From Scilla litardierei (lineage: Eukaryota; Streptophyta; Magnoliopsida; Asparagales; Asparagaceae), in assembly GCA_030789695.1 (NCBI GenBank), contig CM061138.1:14394214-14458213 (forward strand): DNA of 64,000 nt, read 5' to 3'. The number at the start of each line of letters is the position of its first letter. The stretch's first letter is position 1. Below, piece after piece: positions 51,855 to 62,878 of this stretch. The notes below the pieces were generated by a model. That model was not told the origin of the DNA. It ran no database searches and saw nothing but the letters and a program-made list of their open reading frames with translations. The translations under genes and the position numbers were made by a program.

Positions 51855-54050
51855 ATGCCGCCCCGGACACGGCCGCGGTCGAAGAGAGCTTCCGCCAAGC
51901 GGAAGCGGCCGGATGATGCCGGCCCCTCCCACGAGTTGGAGGACTCTCCTCCACCGTCCCCCGCACACCCCGCACCGCCTGCAGGCCCCGCACACCCCGC
52001 ACAGCCTGCAGCGCACCCACAGCCCGCACAGCCTCTCCCCGCCGATCCACAGCCACCACCACCGGCTCCACTGGTCGGGCCGCTCGGGATTACGTTCCGA
52101 GACGACGCACACCGCGCCGTCTTCGAGCGTATCTCCCAGCGCTCGATCGTACCCTCCAAGTTCGCACACCTCGCTGACCTAGGACGCCTGGGGGTACTTG
52201 AGGGGATGCTCACGTTGTACGACAACGTGGGCTGGCGAGATTTTTTCCAGGTGTCGGCGGATACTTTTACCCGTCCGACACTTGAGGTTTTGAGTTCTAT
52301 CGCCCGGACCGATGAGGGATGCTCATTCCGGTTCATGGATCGAGAGTGCCAGGTCACTCTCGATATGATGAGAGCATTTTTCTCATGGCCCGCAGTCCCC
52401 GGAGCCGATCGCGGTTATGGCCCCACACATATCCCTCCACCCTCTTTCGACGCCGGTGCCTTCTGGGCACGTATCACGGGTCTCCACGCCGCCTTTGACC
52501 CTAGTAGGGCCAAGGCCTCGGCCATCGTACATCCCTGCCTACGCATTGCCCAGCGCCTCATGGCGACTACCTTTTTGGCCAGATATGAGCCGGGCACGAT
52601 GTCTACGCCAGAGCTTTACATGCTCTATGCGATGACACGTCCCAGAGCTCTATCTAGGGATGGAGACGAGCTTGTCCCCGCCGTCGTGATCGATATCGCG
52701 GCATGGTACTTAGACCGCATCATTGTATCGGTGGGCGCTCGCTCACCGATATGCTGCGGCGGCCTGATTACCCTGCTGGCTCTTATGACCGGCGAGGATT
52801 TCCCCGACGACCTGCGACGCGTTCCGGGCCCCACTTCCTTGTCGATAGACGTTATGGCCCGGATGAAGATGCTGCGTCCGCACGGCGAGCGTCACTGGGT
52901 CTGGTTGCACGGCCCCTATGGGGCCGATTACATGATTCTCCCGAGCCCTGCTCGGACTCTGATTGCACCAGCCCACGTTGACTGGCTTCCGGCGATGGAT
53001 GTCCTCATCCCCGCCGCCTACGTGCTTGAGGCCGAGGAGGCCGAGCAGGGCCCCGCTGCCCACGCTGCCCAGGCTGCTCCCGCAGACCCTGCTGCGCACC
53101 CTGCCGAGCCTGCTGCCCACCCCGTCGACCCTGTGGCCTCTCAGCCTGTTCCTGACGTTTCCACTGCTCTTCACACTTCTGTCCCTACCTCTGCCTGTGT
53201 CGAGAGTACTTTTGCTGAGCCCACTTCCACCACTGTCACCACTTCCGAGGCTGTCCCCACCACTCCCTCTGCCACCTCAGGCCCTTTGTCCGTGGAGCCC
53301 CTTTGCTCCGCACTCCCCGAGCGCCCGCCGACCATAGTCGAGTGCGGAGAGCCCTCGTTCACTTCGGTCGTGGAGACCATGGTTAGCATGATCTCCGCCG
53401 GGGTTACACCTTTTGGACCGCACACTTCTGCCCCAGCGGGAGATTCCTCTGTCTCCACCGCCGCCTTATTCTCCGAGAGCGTCGTGGCGTCTGTCCACAC
53501 GTCTGTGCCACGGACCTCTCTGGCCACCTCGTTACCTCTTTTGCACGCCTCCTTTGCTGCCGCTGCCTCCACTCCTCGCCAGCCGGCGTCCCGGCCTCAC
53601 ACCGAGGCCAGGCCCACTTTTCCAGGCGCGGCCCCTTTTGTCCCATTCCCTGCTGAGCCCGTTACATACTCCACACGCGTACGCCAGCCTCGCCCTGCAC
53701 AGCCTAGACCGGTGCGTCCCTCTGCACCACCCCCGCCCGACACCGTACTGCAGAGCATACGTGCTCTTGAGGTGGCGGTGAGTGGTCTTAGAGGAGACCT
53801 TCGGAGCCTGTCCTCCACCGTCTCTACGCTGTCTGGACGCTTTGACCTGATCCCTCAGATCCACTACTGCCTGACGCAGATCTTAGAGCGTCTCCCGCGC
53901 GTACCCCCACCCACCCCGCAGGTTCCCACACACACACCCACACACGCTCGACCTGCTTCCACTCCCACGCCCACCCCAGCTCAGCAGCCTACACCACCAC
54001 CACCACCACCTCCGCCTCAGGACGGAGACGGCGCGGCACCGCCTTCTTAG
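51855..54050 (+). CDS. ATHILA ORF-1-like protein (env-position ORF), 731 aa
   Basis: The first ATG in the frame is at 51855. Residues 1-30 are basic (RPRSKRASAKRKRP), which may be a nuclear signal. Residues 35-80 are Pro/Ala-rich. Residues about 85-370 hold the conserved part (FERISQRSIVPSKFAHLADL, VGWRDFFQVSADTFTRPTLE, SFRFMDRECQVTLDMMRAFF, then WYLDRIIVSV and LLALMTGEDFP). This resembles the ATHILA ORF-1 family, placed downstream of pol in Athila elements where an env-like gene sits. The second half is Ala/Ser/Thr-rich with a short heptad-like stretch (IRALEVAVSGLRGDLRSLSS) and a Pro-rich tail. No signal peptide or membrane span is apparent, so an envelope role is not supported here. Its own palindrome-TATA module and leader suggest separate transcription. 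The function of the family is unknown. Confidence 0.75.
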   Translation: MPPRTRPRSKRASAKRKRPDDAGPSHELEDSPPPSPAHPAPPAGPAHPAQPAAHPQPAQPLPADPQPPPPAPLVGPLGITFRDDAHRAVFERISQRSIVPSKFAHLADLGRLGVLEGMLTLYDNVGWRDFFQVSADTFTRPTLEVLSSIARTDEGCSFRFMDRECQVTLDMMRAFFSWPAVPGADRGYGPTHIPPPSFDAGAFWARITGLHAAFDPSRAKASAIVHPCLRIAQRLMATTFLARYEPGTMSTPELYMLYAMTRPRALSRDGDELVPAVVIDIAAWYLDRIIVSVGARSPICCGGLITLLALMTGEDFPDDLRRVPGPTSLSIDVMARMKMLRPHGERHWVWLHGPYGADYMILPSPARTLIAPAHVDWLPAMDVLIPAAYVLEAEEAEQGPAAHAAQAAPADPAAHPAEPAAHPVDPVASQPVPDVSTALHTSVPTSACVESTFAEPTSTTVTTSEAVPTTPSATSGPLSVEPLCSALPERPPTIVECGEPSFTSVVETMVSMISAGVTPFGPHTSAPAGDSSVSTAALFSESVVASVHTSVPRTSLATSLPLLHASFAAAASTPRQPASRPHTEARPTFPGAAPFVPFPAEPVTYSTRVRQPRPAQPRPVRPSAPPPPDTVLQSIRALEVAVSGLRGDLRSLSSTVSTLSGRFDLIPQIHYCLTQILERLPRVPPPTPQVPTHTPTHARPASTPTPTPAQQPTPPPPPPPPQDGDGAAPPS

Positions 54051-54416
54051 GCACTCTTGATGCCTTGATCCATTCCTGTCGTTGTGCTGCCCGTCTCTGC
54101 TGGGTCCTGATGCACTTTTGTCCACCCCCCTCCCCTCACTTATTTTGGGATTATATTTCTGATCATATCTATTTGTGCATATCATATCATATCTACTTGG
54201 GATTCTCATTTTTGATCACATCTATATATATCTTTTTTGGGAGAGAGGGAGAGTTCTGGGTGCCGTATTTATTTTCGTATCACTCCTAGCTGTGCATGCA
54301 TCATTTCCGCATCATATTTTCATTTCTTACTTTTCCTTTTTTATATTTTTTCTTCCCATCATGCATCCATCCTCACTTGCCCCTCACATTGCTTGTCTCT
54401 CTATGTGCCACACTTT

Positions 54417-54453
54417 GCACATTGAGGACACTGTGCCGTTTAGCTTGGGGGAG
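54417..54453 (+). promoter_or_regulatory. Hairpin (AGGA loop) plus G-run, as in element B
   Basis: GCACATTG-AGGA-CACTGTGC forms an 8-bp stem with one mismatch, followed by AGCTTGGGGGAG. The same loop and arrangement occur in element B at 38088-38123. Confidence 0.6.
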
Positions 54454-55461
54454 TGAGCTTTCACGTTCTTTTTTCGATTTGCCACCTTTATTTTCAGTTT
54501 TTCACACCGCTTTTCACTTTTGCACTCATTTTTCGTTATTTTCCTTTTGTTTCGCCATGCATCACGTTTTCCTTACTTACCTGTGTGCCGCATTGCATAG
54601 TTCCATTTTCCTTTTATCTTTACTTCTTCCTTATTTTTCATCTCATGCTAGAGATGAATTTTCTGTGATGATGTCTACGTGGAGTTAGCTTATTCTATAT
54701 GCATGCTATATTTGTCGTGTCTTAGATTTCATTTCTGATATCATATGCTATGACTCGCTTGCATTTAGAAATAGGAGCCCACACTTTTTCCTCATGAAAA
54801 TGGATGAAATTTTATTATTAGCTGAGCCTGAATATTCATATGTATGCTATCACAGAAAACACACCAAGATTCACGCATTGAATGCCTATATCTGGAGTAC
54901 TGACTTCTTCTCCTTTATCACTTCTATATGCATGAATTGTACACTTCACTTCCGGATGATTGAATGATTGTTAGCTATGATATATCTGGATTAGTTAGCT
55001 TTTTTGCGATCGAAACTGAGTAGATTAGATCACCCTGCTGAAGTTGTCGTGCATGTCTTATAGAGTGAGCCGAGAGTTATATTTATTTCTTTCTCCACAA
55101 ATCTTGAACAACATTTCTCTACTTTTAAAATCATTGGTGAATCTCCCCTTAGTGATTCTATTTTATGGCATTTCCCCCGTTATTAATTCCTAGCTCCAAA
55201 TCTCTTATTCCAAAAAAAAAAGAAAAAAAATATATATAATAAAAGAGAGAAGAACATTCTCGTATATCATTATCTCTCTTTGAATTGGGATCATTGTATA
55301 TATGATATTAAAAAAAAAGAAAAAAAAGAGAAAAGAAAAAAAAAACCTCAATAAAAGATCCCATCTCGCTTATTTTCTTTCTTTCTTCTTTCTCTTCTTT
55401 GCCTTTGGAGCTTTATAAAAATGGGGATGTAAATGTTTTTGTGCCACCACGCTTATAGATA

Positions 55462-55473
55462 AGCTTGGGGGAG
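55462..55473 (+). other. PPT-like motif
   Basis: AGCTTGGGGGAG, identical to 54442-54453. It lies 600 bases before the true LTR junction. Confidence 0.45.
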
Positions 55474-56051
55474 GAGATCCATTGATGTGTGAGAGAGCGA
55501 CTACTTGACATAGCCCGACAACCTAGGCTAAGTGATATTCTATACTCGGTGAGATTGTTTCTAGCTTTACGAAATCCAGAAATCTAAGCCTAGCATTCAT
55601 TTCATGAAACCCATACTTTTCTATTCTCTCTATTCTATGATGTGATACTCTTATACTCCAGATAGAAAGCGTTCAATTGAAAAGTGTGTGATCTGAGACT
55701 TGTATACCGCTTTAGATGATTCAGGCGATGTTAATTTTAAAATCATTCCGTTTCTCATGATTATACCGTTGTTCGTGGGTTTTCTATTTTCTACTTGCAC
55801 TATTCTACTATGATATCAAAATGAGATTCTTTGACATGTATTTCTCACTCGGTGCATGCCATAAGAGTAAGTGAAACCCACGTCCTGAGAAAATGATCTA
55901 GCATCCTACCTCTTCTTTCTTTCTTCCTTTATTTTCGTTTGGTTTTCATTCTTCTTCGTTTTTCATTTTTTTTTCGTTTTTCGCCGTTTTCGTTTTCCGA
56001 ATCCACCGGGTTCGCTTTTTACTTATCTTCCTCGAGGACGAGTAAGAGGCA

Positions 56052-56065
56052 AGCTTGGGGGATTT
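56052..56065 (+). other. Polypurine tract of element C
   Basis: AGCTTGGGGGATTT directly precedes LTR L5 (TGATCACTCC). Confidence 0.85.
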
Positions 56066-57239
56066 TGATCACTCCTTATTTTACACCCTTTTCCCGCATG
56101 TTTGCATGCCATTTTGATCGCCCAAATCATGTTTTTCACGATATATCGACGATATTGCGATGCTTTTCACGATTTGTTGTTTTTTGTCGCATTTCAGGTG
56201 ATTTGGCGCGATTAGGAGTGATCTCGAGATGCGTGTAATCTAGACGGCCACCGACGACCTCCCCGAGGGGTATTTTGCTGTTGGAGAGGAGCGGAAGAAG
56301 AATGGACGTCGCCGGAGCGACGAGGAGGCCAAAACGACCAGTTTGGGCATTTTTTGTGTCCCACTCGGCCGAGTGGAGGAGCCACTCAGCCGACCAGCGA
56401 GACACTGCTCGGCCGACCAATTCAGACACGAGTTACCTGTGCACTCGGCCGAGCACAGAAGACCCACTCGGCCGAGTGACGAAACCACGTCCGCCCGAGT
56501 GGCGCCCAGACGAAGGCTCTCAAAAAGACCGAAGTTACTGTTTTTCGGCCTCTGAGCTTCAGAAGACCCACTCGGCCGAGTGGCAAATCCCGTCCGCCCG
56601 AGTGAAGTGAAGCCATCGGCCGAGTGACGACAACTCACTCGGCCGAGCCGCCCCCGAACTGAAGACCCCTGAAGCCAACGACTTACTGGAAATTGACAGG
56701 GTTTTCACTCGGCCGAGCGACTTTTGTCACTCGGCCGAGTGCGATGCGCTGCCTGTAGCGAAATTTGCGGAAAACAGGCTGTGCAGGGGCGTTTTGGTCA
56801 GGATTTTTAGACGATTTTTGGGGCTATTTAAGCTCTGTTTTTACCCTAGTTTTGGGAGCCCTCTCTCAGATTTTTTGCAGCTTTTTGAGTCTACTTTTTA
56901 GCTTTATTAATTGTGATTGGTGAAGAGAAAAACTTGGATTTTTGTTGGGTTGATTGAAGATCTACATTGGTTTGCACTTCTCTTCCACAAAAACTCTATT
57001 TTTTATTGTTTATATCATTGTTGTGATGAATTCCATTGTCTATTTCTTTGCCAATTATTGTGCTATTGCTATGATTAGTGAGTAGTCTCCACGTCTTGGG
57101 GCGTGGGGATGAACCCTACAAGCCCAATTTCGTATTTGTGTTGAACCGGTAGAAATTGAGCTAGGATTGTTATTAGGGATTAGATTGGGATCGAATTACT
57201 ACGGATAGCTAGGTATTCACATCAATTGGGATTTGCAAG
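56066..57239 (+). repeat. L5: 3' LTR of C, left arm of a giant foldback
   Basis: Matches L1 from TGATCACTCC to the first hairpin of the array. At that hairpin it turns into its own reverse complement (L6). Confidence 0.9.
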
Positions 57240-57255
57240 AGATTGGATCCCAATT
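57224..57255. repeat. Foldback centre: hairpin 1 with 9-bp stem
   Basis: AATTGGGAT, loop TTGCAAGAGATTGG (57233-57246), ATCCCAATT. The sequence after 57255 is the complement of that before 57224. Confidence 0.95.
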
Positions 57256-58412
57256 GATGTGAATACCTAGCTATCCGTAGTAATTCGATCCCAATCTAAT
57301 CCCTAATAACAATCCTAGCTCAATTTCTACCGGTTCAACACAAATACGAAATTGGGCTTGTAGGGTTCATCCCCACGCCCCAAGACGTGGAGACTACTCA
57401 CTAATCATAGCAATAGCACAATAATTGGCAAAGAAATAGACAATGGAATTCATCACAACAATGATATAAACAATAAAAAATAGAGTTTTTGTGGAAGAGA
57501 AGTGCAAACCAATGTAGATCTTCAATCAACCCAACAAAAATCCAAGTTTTTCTCTTCACCAATCACAATTAATAAAGCTAAAAAGTAGACTCAAAAAGCT
57601 GCAAAAAATCTGAGAGAGGGCTCCCAAAACTAGGGTAAAAACAGAGCTTAAATAGCCCCAAAAATCGTCTAAAAATCCTGACCAAAACGCCCCTGCACAG
57701 CCTGTTTTCCGCAAATTTCGCTACAGGCAGCGCATCGCACTCGGCCGAGTGACGAAAGTCGCTCGGCCGAGTGAAAACCCTGTCAATTTCCAGTAAGTCG
57801 TGGGCTTCAGGGGTCTTCAGTTCGGGGCGGCTCGGCCGAGTGAGTTGTCGTCACTCGGCCGATGGCTTCACTTCACTCGGGCGGACGGGATTTGCCACTC
57901 GGCCGAGTGGGTCTTCTGAAGCTCAGAGGCCGAAAAACAGTAACTTCGGTCTTTTTGAGAGCCTTCGTCTGGGCGCCACTCGGGCGGACGTGGTTTCGTC
58001 ACTCGGCCGAGTGGGTCTTCTGTGCTCGGCCGAGTGCACAGGTAACTCGTGTCTGAATTGGTCGGCCGAGCAGTGTCTCGCTGGTCGGCCGAGTGGCTCC
58101 TCCACTCGGCCGAGTGGGACACAAAAAATGCCCAAACTGGTCGTTTTGGCCTCCTCGTCGCTCCGGCGACGTCCATTCTTCTTCCGCTCCTCTCCAACAG
58201 CAAAATACCCCTCGGGGAGGTCGTCGGTGGCCGTCTAGATTACACGCATCTCGAGATCACTCCTAATCGCGCCAAATCACCTGAAATGCGACAAAAAACA
58301 ACAAATCGTGAAAAGCATCGCAATATCGTCGATATATCGTGAAAAACATGATTTGGGCGATCAAAATGGCATGCAAACATGCGGGAAAAGGGTGTAAAAT
58401 AAGGAGTGATCA
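57240..58412 (-). repeat. L6: right arm of the foldback
   Basis: Reverse complement of L5 over about 1166 bases with one indel and a few substitutions (for example opposite 56388, 56677 and 56725). It ends TGATCA at 58412 and then TACC, the sequence found at the other edge of the complex. This is the only true LTR terminus at the complex boundary. Confidence 0.9.
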
Positions 58413-59571
58413 TACCACTAGGCAAACTCCACTCTAGGGATACCCACTAGGATCCCTAATTCAAAGTATATCCCAAAAAAATCCTACCACATAAACTTTT
58501 AAACATGCAAGATTGAAATTCCATAGCCCAAGCAAGCAACATCACCACACAACCACACACAATGAGATCTAGCTACTCATAGCAATAAAAGAGACATTTT
58601 CATCTCTAAAAACCATCATCCAATATCATTACAAATCACCAAATCAAACTACACAAAGAAAGGGAAAGGGTTCACCATTTCTCTAAGAAAAACATAAACT
58701 TTCTCTTCCAAAGTGCTCCTCCAAGCTTTCTTGCTCCTCTTCAATGGCCTCTAACCCTAAGAATGAAGAAGAAGGAGAGTGGAATGAGGGGGAAAGAGGG
58801 GAGGAAAGCCCAAGAAATAGACTCAGAATTTCGGGTCTGAAAATAGCCCAAACGGGTCGGATCCGCGCCCAAACCCGTAACTAATGCCCAAATCTGTAGA
58901 AATTTTCAGCACCACCACCATGTCTTGCAAAAATTCTAGAAAAATCATCCGACCTCGGATTGACGTGTTCCAGGCGGCGATGGAACCGTAACAAAGTGTA
59001 CTCTAACATAAAAATATCAGTAGGCCGAAAAGTTCACTGGAATGATAGCAGATTTCTTCACAAGAGGGACAAATCTGCAGAAATTTTCAGCACCGCCACC
59101 ATGTCTTGCGAAAATTCTAGAAAAATCATCCGACCTCGGAATGACATGTTCCAGGCGTCGATGGAACCGTAACAAAGTGTAAAATACTAGAAAAATATCA
59201 TTTTATCGGAATATATACTTAAATGATAGCAGAATTCTGCACAAGAGGGAAAAAGCAGACTTTCTAGCCCAGAAATTTTCAGCACCGTCACATTGTCTTC
59301 CAAAAAATGCAGTAAATTGCTCCGACCTCCAAAAATTCTGGAAAAATATGCGTTGGAATTGAGACTTCACGAAATTCAACTGAAAAATAATAGAAGACCA
59401 AGATGAAGATGCTAATAAGCTGTAAAAATTATGTTTTAAGCATATAAAATCGGTAAGCTCCAATATTAAGTGATATCATCAAAATGCGCGTATCGGAGCC
59501 AAAATGAATACAAATTATGCACAAAATGTCATCTAATGATGGGTAAAATATACAATATTGAACTCTAATCA
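58413..59571 (-). repeat. 5' LTR of element B, outer part
   Basis: Continues the LTR broken at 39879 (ACCACTAGGC onward) and ends CTAATCA at 59571 against the Tat LTR fragment. Confidence 0.85.
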
Positions 59572-59762
59572 GTGATTAAGGGGCGCGTTTTGTGGGAAGC
59601 GGTTAGCTCCCGCTGACGTGGGCTGTCTGCGTTGGTCGTGGCCGACCCGATTCCAAGTCTTCATGGGGGCCTCGACGCTTGGCTCGATCTTCTTTTGGGC
59701 CGCATGCTTACAATGTGGTCTTGGGCCGTTCGATCTTGGGCTATCTCAGAATGGTCGTATCA
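59572..59762 (-). repeat. 5' LTR fragment of the Tat-type element
   Basis: Matches 27843-28033 closely. It ends GGTCGTATCA and is followed by CTTGG, the target-site duplication. Confidence 0.85.
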
Positions 59763-60626
59763 CTTGGGGATCAATCAAGCCTCGTTGCCGATCAAATCCC
59801 CTGGTGGCAGACTCCAACTTGGGGTCGATCATTGGACCAAATCACCAACTCAGCTCGTTTGACCCAATTTGTTCGAGTTTGGGTCCACCTCAAGCATCGC
59901 TCCACCTCGAGGGTAGTCTCATTACCTCAAAAACTATACCATCAACAGCTTTGATGTACATGAATGCAGTGACAGGTAGAGAAGCCAAATGAGGAGGTGG
60001 ACTGGGATGACAGGGCATCCCGAGATCGACTCTGACCCCGTCCTGAGCTCAGTCGAAGCCTCACGCTAGGAGCTGTTGCAATCAACCCAAGCATGCCTCA
60101 ACACCCCATTCGACAAGCTCAGTTCGGGGGATACAACGTCAGATTCAGCATCCACAGCTCGATTCTATTATCCGAGCCTCAACCGAGGACATCGACCCGT
60201 GCAATGACCCAGCGCCGAGCTCCAATTCTTGGCTCGTCGGGACTCCACCAGCACCACTGAGGGTAGTCAAAGCCTAAATCCCGCTCATCCGACAAGCTTT
60301 CCTATGCTTGGATCTCTTCCGACAGGACTCGAAAGGTGATCGATCGATGTGATGAAACCCAATTCAACTACCTAACAGGTATCGTCAAAGTTTCCTTTTG
60401 TCTAAGGGAAGAGAGAGGCTCGAACTCTCGTCCAAGAAGATCAGAGCTCCCAAACTCGACTTCTCTACTTAGAGCTCCCAAGCTACGTCGAAGAGGAGTC
60501 GATCGGAGCACGAGCGACCAGACGGGCCAACCTAGGAGGAGACCGAACAGCCGAGGCCGACCCAGGCAGGAGCTGAAGCCAGAACAGGAGCCAGGATCTA
60601 GACGATAGCTGGAGCTGGAGCTCAGA

Positions 60627-61770
60627 TCGGTCGTAAGGCCGGGGACAACTTCCCCAGCTGGCCGACCCACTCCTTCGTCGGCCGTAAGTCGAGGGGCCAC
60701 TCCCCTTGCCACTAAACGAACAGATCGACCATAATGCTGGGGGCAACGTCCCCAGCAGGCCGATCACTCCTTCATCGGCGTAAGTCGAGGGGCCACTCCC
60801 ATTGCCACCGAACGAACAGATCGACCGTAAGGCTGGGGGCAACTCCCACAGCAGGCCGATCACTCATTCGTCGGCCGTAAGTCGAGGGGCCACCCCCTCG
60901 CCACCGAACGAACAGATCGACCGTAAGGCTGAGGGCAACTCTCCCAGCAGGCCGATCACTCCTTTGTCAGCCGTAAGTTGAAGGGCCACCCCCATTGCCA
61001 CCGAACGAACAGATCAACCGTAAGGCTGGGGGCAACTCCCCCAGCAGGCCGATCACCCTTCATCGGCCGTAAGTCGAGGGGCCACCCCCTCGTCAGCGAA
61101 CGAAAAGATCGACCGTATGGCTAGGGGCAACTCCCCCAGCAGGCCGATCACTCTTTCGTTGGCCATAAGTCGAGGGGCCACCCCCCACGCCACCGAACGA
61201 ACAGATCGACCGTAAGACAAGGGGCAACTCCCCTAGCAGGTCGATCACCCCTTCGTCGGCCGTAAGTCAAGGGGCCGCTTCCCTCGCCACCGAACGAACA
61301 GATCGATCGTAAGGCTAGAGGCAACTCCCTTAGCAGGCCGATCACTCCTTCGTCGGCCGTAAGTCGAGGGGCCACCTCCCTCGCCACCGAATGAACAGAT
61401 CAATCGTAAGGCTAGGGGCAACTCCCCTAGCAGGCCGATCACCCCTTCGTCGGCCGTAAGTCAAGGGGCCGCTCCCCTTGCCACCGAACAAACAGATCGA
61501 CCGTAAGGCTGGGGGCAACTCCCCCAGCAGGCCGATCACCCATTCATCGGCCGTAAGTCAAGGGGCCACTCCCCTCGCTACCGAACGAACAGATCGACCG
61601 TAGGCCTGGGGCAACTCCCCTAGCAGGCCGATCACCCCTTCGTCGGCCGTAAGTCGAGGGGCCGCTCCCCTTGCCACCGAACGAACATATCGATCGTAAG
61701 GCTATGGCAATTCCCCCAGCAGGCCGATCACATCGACCGTAAGGCGAGGGGCCACTCCCCTCGCAACTGA
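60627..61770. repeat. Hairpin tandem array of element D, about 97-bp period
   Basis: About twelve units, each with two hairpins: GAGGGGCCACTCCCCTC and CTGGGGGCAACTCCCCCAG, then GCAGGCCGATCACTCCTTCG. Several units change both stem sides together, for example CTAGGGG/CCCCTAG. Confidence 0.9.
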
Positions 61771-61900
61771 ACGAATCTCAGACCGGCAAATCATTGTCAC
61801 TAGACAACTCCGCAAGTCGAACCAATTTTACAAAAGGAGATGTTCCTCCCCCTTATACTACATCTCTCGACCTCAACCTTGACAACGGTAGGGCTCGAAA

Positions 61901-61912
61901 GATGGGGGCAAT
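61901..61912 (+). other. Polypurine tract of element D
   Basis: GATGGGGGCAAT directly before TGATACAACC; compare the minus strand at 28034-28045. Confidence 0.7.
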
Positions 61913-62790
61913 TGATACAACCATTTTTGACTGGATCCAGAGAAGTCAAGTCAACCACGATCAGTCAGCCAACCCACTACAGCCTTGGGCTCCGGCCCAA
62001 AGACCTCATGGGTGAGTCGCACTTCTCCACCCAAGACGAAGGCCCAAAAGACTGTCCACTATCCGTAGTGGAGGAAATCGCTCCTCAAACGAAGGGAGCA
62101 CTCGCCAATTATGGCAACCACCTTCATGGCCATCACTCCACCTTCATGGCATTCGTCCCAGCATAAAATGTGTCAATTATTGGGGTCAACATTCCTCACT
62201 TAGCATGTTCCCATCAATGACGGCAATCATGGCCCATTACACCGGGGGATAACTCGCCTATATGAAGAGGGGATCGACATCATCTCAGGAGGCGGATCTC
62301 CGAGATCTACAATGGAGGTATCTCTATACAACTCTTACACCTTCTTCCACCTTATACATTCATCTCTAAAGCCCGGCCCAAGGACTCGCGTATCAGCCTC
62401 TCCGTGAGCCATACTCGATCCCACCGAGCATCCTTCAGACCAGATCTGACTTTGGCATCGGGGAGGAATTGGTCGGAACCAAGGTCCGACCCCCCCAACG
62501 CGTTCTTCATCTTGCAGATCGAAGGAGTCGTCACCACTGCCGAAGCTTCCCTTCGGCGATCCCTCGCTCGGATTCCAATGCCCTCGTACCAGAGCCCGTT
62601 CGTCCGACCGATCCCGGAGGTTGTCGTCCCACCGAGGCTACCCCTCGGCACACCAAAGCACGGATCCACGCCTTCCTGCTCAAGTGAACGCGCCATCGAT
62701 CGACCCCAAAGGTCATCTCCGTCTCACGTGACAGCTACGACATCCGGGCCTCCAGACTATCAACCTGTGGTGAGAAAACACCCCGAAACA
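61913..62790 (+). repeat. 3' LTR of element D
   Basis: 878 bases, about 830 in the sister LTR at 27203-28033. GGTTC follows as a possible target-site duplication whose partner is not in the window. Confidence 0.75.
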
Positions 62791-62878
62791 GGTTCTAAGA
62801 TGAATCGCTTTGGACAAGCTTTAATCATGTTATCATCCATAAATGCAAATTCTTACAAATTTCTATTTGATTCCATAA
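62791..62878 (+). repeat. 88-bp segment shared with 10899-10985
   Basis: GGTTCTAAGATGAATCGC through TTTGATTCCATAAC. One frame reads NRFGQALIMLSSINANSYKF, which looks like copia gag, so both sites may be remnants of one family. Confidence 0.85.

Larger units (their letters stand above)
54051..56051 (+). other. 2-kb non-coding 3' interior of element C
   Basis: T-rich and A-rich sequence with no convincing ORF. It holds the hairpin plus G-run at 54417, PPT-like motifs at 54442 and 55462, and poly(A)-rich runs near 55210 and 55310. Its last 370 bases are what remains in the L2-L3 stub. Confidence 0.75.
35411..59571 (-). mobile_element. Element B: gag-only Ty3/gypsy-like (TR-GAG type), interrupted by complex C
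   Basis: Two 1.6-kb LTRs flank a 2.4-kb interior (37013-39425). The minus strand has a TGGCGCTTGCCGGGGA primer site at 39408-39423, a single gag-like ORF (39218-38193) and a purine tract at 37013. No protease, RT, RNase H or integrase can be found. The right LTR is split by complex C: 39879 and 58413 are contiguous in the left LTR. Such gag-only, pol-less elements are known as TR-GAG retrotransposons. Confidence 0.8.
27203..59762 (-). mobile_element. Tat-type Ty3/gypsy element holding nested elements B and C
   Basis: The outer ends are the 3' LTR at 27203-28033 and a 191-base fragment of the 5' LTR at 59572-59762, with CTTGG duplications. Element-derived sequence is 27203-35410 and 59572-59762; the rest is insertion. 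The minus strand carries degenerate pol (31600-35356) including a second RNase H typical of Tat. The plus strand carries a convergent ORF (28380-30397). Gag, primer site and most of the 5' LTR are missing at the junction with element B, so a deletion accompanied or followed the insertion. Confidence 0.8.
59763..62790 (+). mobile_element. Element D: related Tat-type element, 3' part
   Basis: The interior at 59763-61912 has no intact ORF (scattered Ser/Pro-rich phrases before 60600), then a hairpin tandem array. A purine tract GATGGGGGCAAT and an 878-bp LTR (61913-62790) follow, starting TGATACAACC and ending GAGAAAACACCCCGAAACA. Both LTR ends match those of the Tat element in opposite orientation, so it belongs to the same or a sister family. 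The 5' half is not recognised to the left of 27202. Confidence 0.7.

Noticed and set aside
51855..54050. Calling the second ORF of C an envelope protein
   Set aside because: No signal peptide, membrane span or fusion-peptide-like stretch is visible; only its position is env-like.
57224..57255. Dismissing the L5/L6 foldback as a pure sequencing artefact
   Set aside because: The arms differ by an indel and several substitutions, and the right arm ends in a true LTR terminus with matching flank. A raw foldback read would be near-perfect. Long-read confirmation is still the decisive test.
60627..61770. CRISPR-like array
   Set aside because: The units are continuous tandem repeats with conserved 'spacers', in a plant retroelement with no cas genes.
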